A DNA stretch of 10,621 bases. Source: Ruminococcaceae bacterium UBA5423. Its GTDB lineage: Bacteria > Bacillota > Clostridia > Oscillospirales > Acutalibacteraceae. Positions within the stretch are counted from its first letter, which is position 1. The number at the start of each line of letters is the position of its first letter. Location of the stretch: assembly GCA_002409375.1 (NCBI GenBank), contig DHNF01000112.1:549-11169 (forward strand). Direction: 5' to 3'. Made by a program: the position numbers and the translations under genes. Of this stretch, positions 1 to 6,284 are shown piece by piece. A model generated the notes under the pieces. It had not been told where the DNA came from and did not search any database. It saw only the letters and a list, made by a program, of their open reading frames with translations.

Positions 1-2
1 GC

Positions 3-164
3 ATTAAAATTGACAGGCAGCGGATGATACTGACTTTTGGAGATGCGACCCAATCAATGCGAATCGAGCTACTGCACGGCATGATCGACAAAACAGAGAT
101 ACTGGATGTCAAGCGAAAATTTTGGCATGAAACCGGCGTCGAAGCGAGTATCAGCGACTATTAA
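3..164 (+). CDS. 3' end of an unidentified gene (partial)
   Basis: An open frame runs from the left edge (first full codon at base 3) to a TAA at 162-164. It gives the last 53 residues of a protein, ending in ETGVEASISDY. The other two forward frames stop within 30 bases, so this one is the likely coding frame. The peptide is amphipathic, with a likely beta strand (MILTFGD) followed by a probable helix rich in charged residues. That would fit the end of a small PH-like or regulatory domain, but I do not recognise the family and assign no function. It stops 34 nt before the lipoprotein start at 199, so it could be the first visible gene of the same operon. Confidence 0.6.
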   Translation: MKIDRQRMILTFGDATQSMRIELLHGMIDKTEILDVKRKFWHETGVEASISDY

Positions 165-198
165 TCAAATAAAAAATATAAAATATGGGGGAAATACG

Positions 199-771
199 AT
201 GAAAAAGGTTATGGTTTTATTTCTGACGCTTGTGACAACAATTACTCTCGTCGCTTGCGGTAATAGCGCACTGTCGGAAAACTTTGTGCCCACAGGCAGC
301 AGCACAACATCTGGCAGTTCAAAAAAAGCTGAAACAAAGGTATATGGAATCGGCGAAGTGGCGGAAGCGAATGATCTCTCCATTACCATCGACAAGGTGG
401 TACCGCCCGATGCGGATATGTTTTTAAACGGTGCCAAGGATGGGTTTACCTATATTCAGGTCTATTTTACTTTTAAGAATATTTCAAACGAACCGATAGA
501 CACGCCAAAAAGGCAAGCGATCTATATTGTTTATGGTGAAGATGCTCCAGATAGTTATGGGAAAATGAAATCTGATGAGAGCTCGGTTGATGTCCTCCCA
601 GGTAAGAAAGATGGGATATATGAAGCATTTACGGAACTTGCACCGGGCGAAGCGACAAGCGGCTGGATGATATATCCGCGGCCTGTAAATCAAACAGAGG
701 TTACCATGCATTATTATTCTAAGTTTGTAAATGTGCCGCCGGATATTATTTTTGGATTTAATGCTGGGTAA
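199..771 (+). CDS. DUF4352-like lipoprotein
   Basis: The product is a 190-aa secreted lipoprotein. The N-terminus is KK, then a hydrophobic stretch (residues 4-18), then a lipobox L-V-A-C with the lipidated Cys at 20. A Ser/Thr-rich linker follows at about residues 32-46. Residues 49-175 look like a DUF4352-type immunoglobulin-like beta sandwich: YGIGEVAEANDLSITIDKV, then a central strand with the F-K-N-I-S-N-E-P pattern, then an L-A-P-G-E turn before the last strands. DUF4352 proteins sit on the outer face of the Gram-positive membrane and have no enzymatic role that I know of. The start at 199 is chosen over the in-frame ATG at 106 because it opens directly on the signal peptide and has GGGGG at 187-191, 7 nt upstream. 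The ATG at 106 lies inside the preceding gene. The next gene begins 19 nt after the stop. Confidence 0.88.
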   Translation: MKKVMVLFLTLVTTITLVACGNSALSENFVPTGSSTTSGSSKKAETKVYGIGEVAEANDLSITIDKVVPPDADMFLNGAKDGFTYIQVYFTFKNISNEPIDTPKRQAIYIVYGEDAPDSYGKMKSDESSVDVLPGKKDGIYEAFTELAPGEATSGWMIYPRPVNQTEVTMHYYSKFVNVPPDIIFGFNAG

Positions 772-790
772 TGTTTGAAAGGAGCTTATA

Positions 791-2920
791 ATGAAACGAA
801 AAGTATGGTCAATTTTACTGATAATAACTATGCTTATACCCTTGTCGGCTGGGCTGTCCGGTTGCGGGAAAAGCGGATTTGGTTCTACTGCAATAACGGC
901 GGATAAAAAAGTGGAAATTGGAAATCTGAAAAAAGACGGATGGATGCTTTCCATCCCTGCCGGAGCGTTTAATGAAAATGTGAGTGTCACCGCGGCAAAA
1001 GCATCCGAGGACGGAGACACCTTGCTCACCACGCCCATCGATATCAGCGTGGAGGGCATGGAGAAGGTGCGTCTGAATCAGCCGGTGAAAATCACCATGA
1101 AGCTAGATAAGAAAAGCCTTCCCGACGCCGAAAGCTTTGATCGAACAGTCATGGCGTATTGGAACGGCATCGAGTGGGAGCCGATTATTCCCGACCCTGT
1201 TCGCCTGTCCGAAGGGGTTTTAGAATTTGAAACATGGCATTTCTCTTCCTACAGCGGCAAGCTGATGAACAGAGAGGAACAAATCAAACTTTACGCTCAC
1301 AAAATGGCGGTGGATGCTGTCAGCAACGAAGTGAAGGACCCAACTTACATTGAAAAGGTAAAAGCAGTATGCAATGATTATTTTGATGGGATTGGGCTGT
1401 ATGCCAGAGAGATGCGTGAAGCAATCATTGACCGTGTGTTGGATATGAACCTAGTCCCGACGACGCGGGAGTTGGCGGCAAAAGGTGATATGGAGGCATT
1501 GGCTTATAAATGCGGAGAGCTTCTTGCTGAAGCCACCATTGAAATGGTTCAGGAAAATCCGCTTGTTAAAGAAAGCCTGATGGTGGGGTTAGGCGACATA
1601 GGCACCTTAATTGAAGGAACAGAGGCGTTGAATAACGGGGACTACAAAACCGCACTGGTTGAGTTCACCGATTTAGGAGTCAGTTTAATGGGTTATGGTA
1701 CCGGGGTTGGCACCTTAAAATCAGTGGCCGATTTGGGTATTGCAGCGGCAGAGCAAGGCATTATGGCGTGGAAGGATTATGAACTGGAGTGCGCTTACAA
1801 GGCTTATGCAGGGCTTGCAAAGGAAGGGGCCTACGGCTATACGCTTAACTCCGGTGACTGGGAAACGCTGACAATCCAAATGCGTGGGTATTATAACAGA
1901 CTTTTGAGCGAAAAGAAGGAGGCGTATCGCAAGCTTCACGGAAAGAATAAGCTGTCTGACGACGAGGTAAGGACACTTGAGACGCAGGTTGATGCTGAGT
2001 TGCGAAAGCAATTTGATGCAAGGATTGCAAACGAGAACTTGATTGCTCAAAAAGCGGCAGAATATGAGAAGATTATTCAGACTTTTAAGGACGCCAACCT
2101 ACTCAACCGCCTTGAGAACGGATATAAATATGAAATGACCGTTGAGCAGCGGCTGCGGTCGCTCTTTACCATTCGACAAGTCATTTTGAAAATGGTGGGC
2201 GGAGATATATCTGTTTTCGGCAGTGAAAAAGACCGTGAAGATAATTTGAGCATGGCAATCGCCATGTGGCTCGGCTACGGAAAGGACAGAACTAAGTTTT
2301 ATGACTGGATGCGTGAGCAGGGTTATCTGAAAAAAGCGGGAGAAGCAACTGAAGGATATTGGAAGCTTGTGAGAAGCTTTGAGAATGATTTTACAACGAG
2401 CGCCGCCAACGATAATTATACGGAAACATGGAGCGGCGGCGGAAGCTACACATACAACTGTAAATTTATCGGTCATCATAGTTATTGGGCAAGCACCCAC
2501 GACGACTGTCACGGCGAATTTGTAAACAATACGGGAACGGCAAGCAGTCCCAACAGCCGTTATGCTGGCGGTGAGCAGGTAAAAATTGATCTGTCTGTAA
2601 GCGCCGCCACATCTAGCAATATCTGCCTCAATCTTGGGGCGTCGATGAGTGCTGCTATAACCGTTGTCAACAAGGATGATCCTTTTGCTGCATACGGTAC
2701 AGACACAGCACTTTATGATATTACGGAAAAGCACACAAAATCATATATTTGGACCGATAAAAACGATACCAATACCGGGTACACGGATATGAGTGTTACT
2801 GTTGGCGGAAACATGCCCGCAGGTTCTGCGGCTGGAGATAAGGTATATATCCTTGTCGGCCTTGGAGGCGGAAACAATTCCGTAACAACTGCCTATGAGT
2901 ATGAGTGGCATACGTCATAA
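791..2920 (+). CDS. large lipoprotein with ZU5-like domain, helical middle and beta-rich C-terminus
   Basis: The product is a 709-aa predicted surface lipoprotein. Residues 1-25 form a lipoprotein signal: MKRK, a hydrophobic core, and lipobox L-S-G-C with the lipidated Cys at 25. Residues about 38-155 resemble a ZU5-like beta domain, with the typical S-I-P-A-G-A-F-N-E-N-V-S-V opening and the closing H-F-S-S-Y-S at 150-155. Residues about 158-530 are mostly helical and charged, with a Gly/Ala-rich hydrophobic patch at about 288-325 and a likely coiled stretch at about 365-435. Residues about 536-709 are rich in Gly, Ser, Thr and Asn and probably all beta. They carry a compact Cys/His cluster (C557, H562, H563, H570, C573, H574). 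AAAGGAG at 778-784 lies 6 nt before the ATG. The neighbour at 2945 shares the same plan and is probably a paralogue. No catalytic motif is recognised. A role in envelope structure, adhesion or protein interaction is inference. Confidence 0.85.
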   Translation: MKRKVWSILLIITMLIPLSAGLSGCGKSGFGSTAITADKKVEIGNLKKDGWMLSIPAGAFNENVSVTAAKASEDGDTLLTTPIDISVEGMEKVRLNQPVKITMKLDKKSLPDAESFDRTVMAYWNGIEWEPIIPDPVRLSEGVLEFETWHFSSYSGKLMNREEQIKLYAHKMAVDAVSNEVKDPTYIEKVKAVCNDYFDGIGLYAREMREAIIDRVLDMNLVPTTRELAAKGDMEALAYKCGELLAEATIEMVQENPLVKESLMVGLGDIGTLIEGTEALNNGDYKTALVEFTDLGVSLMGYGTGVGTLKSVADLGIAAAEQGIMAWKDYELECAYKAYAGLAKEGAYGYTLNSGDWETLTIQMRGYYNRLLSEKKEAYRKLHGKNKLSDDEVRTLETQVDAELRKQFDARIANENLIAQKAAEYEKIIQTFKDANLLNRLENGYKYEMTVEQRLRSLFTIRQVILKMVGGDISVFGSEKDREDNLSMAIAMWLGYGKDRTKFYDWMREQGYLKKAGEATEGYWKLVRSFENDFTTSAANDNYTETWSGGGSYTYNCKFIGHHSYWASTHDDCHGEFVNNTGTASSPNSRYAGGEQVKIDLSVSAATSSNICLNLGASMSAAITVVNKDDPFAAYGTDTALYDITEKHTKSYIWTDKNDTNTGYTDMSVTVGGNMPAGSAAGDKVYILVGLGGGNNSVTTAYEYEWHTS

Positions 2921-2940
2921 GGAGGAAGCAGTAAGGAGGA
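2918..2940 (+). promoter_or_regulatory. tandem duplicated Shine-Dalgarno sequence
   Basis: The 9-mer TAAGGAGGA occurs at 2918-2926 and again at 2932-2940. The first copy includes the TAA stop of the upstream lipoprotein gene. The second ends 4 nt before the ATG at 2945 and is the one correctly spaced for initiation. The upstream copy could act as a standby site or aid re-initiation by terminating ribosomes, but this is inference. Confidence 0.7.
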
Positions 2941-2944
2941 TAAA

Positions 2945-5401
2945 ATGAACATTTTCAAGAAGACTGCTTTACGCGCCGTCGCAATCTGTCTTGCAGCGAT
3001 TACGATAATAAGCATAGTTGCATATTATTTTATATTTCGTAAGGAAAAACCATCATCTTCCCTCAGTGAACCGTATATTAATTTCGGATATGAGCTGGAG
3101 CAAGGAGATGAGGTGACCATTGAGAAGGTAACACCCGCTTCTGTCGATAACGACGTGGAGATTTTTGCATACGATTTTAAGCTCTCCACCGGTCAACCCG
3201 ATGGAGCAATTGAAATCATCATTCCATACAGCGATAAGGGGTTGAAAAAAGAAGATGAAATTCTTTCGGTTTGCGGCAAGTATCTGAACGAGGAGACCAA
3301 TCAGTGGGAGGATGTCTTTTACAGGGTGGATGCCGAAACCAATAAGGTACATATTATCACAGATCATCTCTCCACCTACAGCGTATTTAAGATTACAAAT
3401 CCCGGCAAGCGTAGCGAGTACATTTCCGATGTTAATGTATATGCAGCTTTTATGACCAGCGCCCGGGCACAAGCTGTATTAGAAGCAGTTGCTGCACAAG
3501 GCGACTCTTGGCAGTTAAATGCTGTCAACGCCTTTTTAGAAACAACGGGTACTGTTAAATATTTTGCTGCGACTAATGTTCATACCTTAATTACGCTGGG
3601 AGAGGCTTATGATGATTTAATATCAAAGCCCTTTCAAAATGCCATGACCGGTCTTGGCATCAGTACCGCCTGCGCGCAGTTGGCTTATGATGCATATAAC
3701 AACGGCATTCATTCATCTGAAACAGCCGCTAGTGCATTAAAATCCACACTAAATATAGCAATTAATTTTGCCACTCCTTCGATAAAGATAGCATATGTTG
3801 GCGTAGGAGTGATCGACCTTGCATTGACCGATGTGCAAACTTATGCAGTAGCAAAAAAATACGAGAGCACAAATAATATGTATAATGCATATTACAAGCG
3901 TAACGGTATTCGCAGAAATCACACTGATTGGCGAAAGCTTTTTGAAAAGATATATAAAGAAAATAAAGAGGATCCGAAAGCTGCGCTCGACAAGATGAAC
4001 GCAGAAATCGAACGATATGTCAATGAATATTGGGAGGTTGCAAGTTCTGACTGGAAATCGTGGATTGATTCCTATGATAAAAATGCAAAGCTCTCCAAAT
4101 ATCCATGGCCGTCTCAAAAGGACAGAGAGAACATTTCTGCTATCCATAAAGCTAATCTATATGATGACTTAAACGCTGTGTTTCGAAAGATGAGCCAAAA
4201 TATGTATTACGATAGTCTGATAGAGCGTGAGAAAGAATATAGAAAGCTTGCAAACTATTACAACCAGAAATTTTCGGTTGTAATACGTGAAGATACCGAA
4301 TCAGACCAAAGCTCGACATGGGCAGGGTGCTACGCGCGGCTTGCACCATTTTCATCTGCTGCAGAGCCTGCTTCGTGGACAGGTAAGCTAAATAGTGATG
4401 GCGGCGGCAGAATTACCTTCACCATACTGGCGCATCAAAAAGCAGGGTTCCCGATGACACTGGAGCTTTATCGGACAACTTCCGATATAAAAATCGGGAA
4501 AAAGCTGCAAACTATTCAATTAAAGCCTTTCTCAGAAAGTGAGCAAACCGTTGTGCTGAAACCGCGGAAGAAAGTCGGACCGGCGGAAAGCGAACCGTCT
4601 GAAAGTAGCGAAACCGATAGCAATCCTGCCACAAGTAATCCGCCGGACACTAAGCAGCCTGTTCAGGATGCAAACCCGTGGTACGATGTTACCATACAGT
4701 CGTCGGATAATACCAGGCCAAAAGCCTTTACGGGCTGGTATGCCGTACTGGCTTATCCCGAAGATAGTGCCCCTGATCTGAAAAATATGTATAAATCATT
4801 TGATAGCAGAGGAAAATGTATGCTCAGTTTTCAAGAATCCGATTATGAAGCATTGGAATCACCTTCCGAAATCTGGCTTTATCAAAACGAAGCTGATTTG
4901 CTAAGCAAACAAAAGCCGAATGTAATAGTAAACTTTTCTATTTCATCCGGTTCATATTCAGGTGGATACCAAGGTGAGCCGCTTTATACCATCGTCGTAA
5001 AAGCAAAACCTCCCGAAAACAAGCCTGATATTCTTGAAAGCATCTCAGGCGATTATGCCTCTTATATGATTCGTAGTGAATTGTTCATACCGGGAGAAGG
5101 TATGATGCAAATAGATAAAAAAGAGAGTTTCACCCCTTGGGAGAAGCCCTCAGCAGACATTTGGCTGCATTACAATGGGCCCAGCTTGACTTTTAAAAGC
5201 TACGCCGATCCAAATAACACGGAGTACGTTCTCGAAAAGCTCAGCGATTCGAGATATGTGTTAGTGATTAAGAAAGATAGTACGACAATTACACATACCG
5301 TTGAAATTCAATCAACCGGATATAGCGCTAAGTACACCTTTTTAAGCGAAACCGAGGGCGGCCAAAGAACCATGCAGATTTATATGCTGGAGAAAAAATA
5401 A
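2945..5401 (+). CDS. membrane-anchored extracellular protein with ZU5-like domain and duplicated beta module
   Basis: The product is an 818-aa protein with one N-terminal transmembrane anchor (about residues 8-31) after a short Lys/Arg-containing start. The anchor has no lipobox, so it is probably a signal anchor with the rest outside the cell. Residues about 55-150 form a ZU5-like beta domain ending in D-H-L-S-T-Y-S (140-146), matching the H-F-S-S-Y-S end of the preceding lipoprotein. Residues about 155-440 are largely helical, with a hydrophobic Gly/Ala segment at 265-303 and many Tyr, Lys and Glu residues. Two related beta modules follow at about 444-540 and 580-688, joined by a Pro/Ser/Glu linker (541-578). 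A third beta domain occupies about 696-818. The order of parts mirrors the upstream gene, which suggests an ancient duplication. I recognise no enzyme motif. A surface scaffold or binding protein is the most I can infer. Confidence 0.83.
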   Translation: MNIFKKTALRAVAICLAAITIISIVAYYFIFRKEKPSSSLSEPYINFGYELEQGDEVTIEKVTPASVDNDVEIFAYDFKLSTGQPDGAIEIIIPYSDKGLKKEDEILSVCGKYLNEETNQWEDVFYRVDAETNKVHIITDHLSTYSVFKITNPGKRSEYISDVNVYAAFMTSARAQAVLEAVAAQGDSWQLNAVNAFLETTGTVKYFAATNVHTLITLGEAYDDLISKPFQNAMTGLGISTACAQLAYDAYNNGIHSSETAASALKSTLNIAINFATPSIKIAYVGVGVIDLALTDVQTYAVAKKYESTNNMYNAYYKRNGIRRNHTDWRKLFEKIYKENKEDPKAALDKMNAEIERYVNEYWEVASSDWKSWIDSYDKNAKLSKYPWPSQKDRENISAIHKANLYDDLNAVFRKMSQNMYYDSLIEREKEYRKLANYYNQKFSVVIREDTESDQSSTWAGCYARLAPFSSAAEPASWTGKLNSDGGGRITFTILAHQKAGFPMTLELYRTTSDIKIGKKLQTIQLKPFSESEQTVVLKPRKKVGPAESEPSESSETDSNPATSNPPDTKQPVQDANPWYDVTIQSSDNTRPKAFTGWYAVLAYPEDSAPDLKNMYKSFDSRGKCMLSFQESDYEALESPSEIWLYQNEADLLSKQKPNVIVNFSISSGSYSGGYQGEPLYTIVVKAKPPENKPDILESISGDYASYMIRSELFIPGEGMMQIDKKESFTPWEKPSADIWLHYNGPSLTFKSYADPNNTEYVLEKLSDSRYVLVIKKDSTTITHTVEIQSTGYSAKYTFLSETEGGQRTMQIYMLEKK
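4274..5008 (+). repeat. two-copy internal protein module with Pro/Ser linker
   Basis: Residues about 444-540 and 580-688 of the 818-aa protein align by eye. The first 27 positions align without a gap: F-S-V-V-I pairs with Y-D-V-T-I, and W-A-G-C-Y-A-R-L-A with F-T-G-W-Y-A-V-L-A. Both continue with an E-L-Y-R or W-L-Y-Q strand and finish on a T-V-V-L-K or T-I-V-V-K strand. The copies are separated by a disordered linker rich in Pro, Ser, Glu and Asp. This indicates duplication of one small beta domain that has since diverged. Confidence 0.6.
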
Positions 5402-5403
5402 GG

Positions 5404-5412
5404 AAGGATGTG
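5404..5412 (+). promoter_or_regulatory. Shine-Dalgarno site deciding the start of the DUF3592-like gene
   Basis: AAGGATGTG matches the anti-SD complement AAGGAGGTG at 8 of 9 positions and lies 7 nt before the ATG at 5420. The in-frame ATG at 5408 lies within this site, so it has no room for its own ribosome binding site. The start at 5420 is therefore preferred. Confidence 0.6.
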
Positions 5413-5419
5413 TTTTACA

Positions 5420-5950
5420 ATGGCTAAAAAAAGCAATAAACCGCCTATTGTTATTCTCATCCTGATTTATGCTGTTCTGCTCTTTGCAGCATACAACAGC
5501 CTTTCCACGCTGGCGCTTGGTTTCTGGGGTGACAGTGTCATGGGTACAGTTGATAGCTATAACAGCCGTCTGGATGATACAAATGCGGGAGAAAATCGCT
5601 CCCGCACCATATCCAAGGGTTACTCCTTTATGGCAAATGGTAAACAATATCGTGGGTATGTCATCTATCTGAGTAATGAGGCTTGGCCTCGGCTGGAGGA
5701 GGGTGAAACACGCTCCGAGCGCATTCGATATTTTTCCTTCTTGCCCTATATCAACAAGCCTGCTATGCTTTCCGATCTTGATGAGATGGGAGTTCGGGGA
5801 CTGCTTTATCATCTCTTCGTTCCAGTGGGCTGCTTGTTTTTGTTTCTCCTTGTTACCGGTAGGTTGAAACGGAATAAAAAGAAAAGTACGAAAAAGTCAA
5901 GTCAACCCAAAAAAGCCGCTGATCCCCAAATAACCAGTTTAAAGGAGTAA
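5420..5950 (+). CDS. DUF3592-like two-helix membrane protein
   Basis: The product is a 176-aa membrane protein. The first helix is at about residues 10-34 and the second at about 127-147. A strongly basic cytoplasmic tail follows (about 148-166, R-N-K-K-K-S-T-K-K). The loop of about 90 residues between the helices fits the DUF3592 pattern: M-G-T-V-D-S-Y near the start, then the strand pair G-Y-S-F-M-A-N-G-K-Q-Y-R-G, then R-I-R-Y-F-S-F-L-P-Y-I-N-K-P-A before the second helix. The function of this family is unknown. The gene starts 18 nt after the stop of the 818-aa protein and reads as the last gene of the cassette. An 8-bp inverted repeat (5584-5591 with 5599-5606) lies within the coding sequence. 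The ATG at 5408 would add four residues (MCFT) but overlaps the ribosome binding site. Confidence 0.8.
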   Translation: MAKKSNKPPIVILILIYAVLLFAAYNSLSTLALGFWGDSVMGTVDSYNSRLDDTNAGENRSRTISKGYSFMANGKQYRGYVIYLSNEAWPRLEEGETRSERIRYFSFLPYINKPAMLSDLDEMGVRGLLYHLFVPVGCLFLFLLVTGRLKRNKKKSTKKSSQPKKAADPQITSLKE

Positions 5951-6015
5951 TATGGATATATTACCATCAATTTTGTAATTCTTACACTTAGATAAATTGG
6001 TATAAAAATAAGAAA

Positions 6016-6027
6016 ACCATATATGGT
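6016..6027. promoter_or_regulatory. 12-bp perfect palindrome, possible operator
   Basis: ACCATATATGGT reads the same on both strands and lies in the spacer after the DUF3592-like gene. Its size and symmetry suit a dimeric regulator, but it is AT-rich and no promoter can be placed around it with confidence. Confidence 0.25.
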
Positions 6028-6107
6028 GAGTGTCATTCACTTGATTGTACAATGCTATTTGAGCGAGGTGATGATGCCATTCCCTAATTTTCCATTGTAA
6101 TGAAGAG

Positions 6108-6130
6108 ACCCCCCGGCAATGCCGGGGGGT
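6108..6130. repeat. 23-nt GC-rich palindrome, copy 1
   Basis: A perfect 10-bp inverted repeat (ACCCCCCGGC / GCCGGGGGGT) surrounds a 3-nt loop AAT. No T-run follows on either strand, so it is not a classical intrinsic terminator, although the hairpin could still stop or protect the cassette transcript. A second, degenerate 23-nt copy lies at 7512-7534 on the other side of the URO-D-like gene. The two agree at 16 of 23 positions and share the core CCGGC-N3-GCCGG. Confidence 0.75.
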
Positions 6131-6227
6131 AAAGCTTAAGCGATATTGCGTAAAAAAACTCTTTATGATAAAGTAAAGAAGCGGACTGCCAACTGCTCGA
6201 TTACAAATCAAAAGGAGGACATTCGAA

Positions 6228-6284
6228 ATGCGAACCATAAAAAGGAATAAAATCTTTTCTGAAGGAAAGGGATTGTTAAGATGA
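6228..6284 (+). CDS. possible 18-aa leader peptide, coupled to the URO-D-like gene
   Basis: A short ORF encodes MRTIKRNKIFSEGKGLLR. It has a near-perfect ribosome binding site, AAAGGAGG at 6211-6218, 9 nt before its ATG. Its TGA stop (6282-6284) overlaps the ATG of the next gene (6281-6283) in an ATGA junction, typical of translational coupling. The site is stronger than that of the downstream gene (AAAGG at 6266-6270, 10 nt spacing). The peptide is basic and resembles no family I know. It could be a true leader peptide or simply a ribosome-loading device. A short overlapping ORF by chance is also possible. Confidence 0.4.
   Translation: MRTIKRNKIFSEGKGLLR

Larger units (their letters stand above)
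5951..6280 (+). other. 330-nt intergenic region upstream of the URO-D-like gene
   Basis: This AT-rich spacer lies between the envelope cassette and the URO-D-like gene. It contains a 12-bp palindrome (6016-6027), a very stable GC-rich hairpin (6108-6130), the small palindrome GCTTAAGC (6134-6141), and a possible 18-codon leader ORF (6228-6284). I find no convincing -35/-10 pair for the downstream gene and no hairpin with a T-run to end the cassette. An 8-codon ORF at 5952-5978 follows the AAAGGAG that closes the DUF3592-like gene. I consider it chance. Confidence 0.6.

Noticed and set aside
106..198. N-terminal extension of the first lipoprotein from an ATG at 106
   Set aside because: It lies in another frame over the preceding gene and would place 31 residues before a clear lipoprotein signal. 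The ATG at 199 has its own ribosome binding site.
484..1059. 191-aa minus-strand open frame
   Set aside because: It is antisense across two well-supported + strand genes, spans their junction and shows no domain.
2099..2734. 211-aa minus-strand open frame
   Set aside because: It is fully antisense to the 709-aa lipoprotein, with Cys-rich low-quality sequence and no plausible ribosome binding site or neighbour.
5952..5978. 8-codon ORF just after the DUF3592-like gene
   Set aside because: The AAAGGAG before it is part of the last codons of the previous gene, and the peptide is too short to support as a gene.
6108..6130. GC-rich hairpin as an intrinsic terminator for the envelope cassette
   Set aside because: No T-run follows on either strand, so it is annotated as a palindromic repeat.
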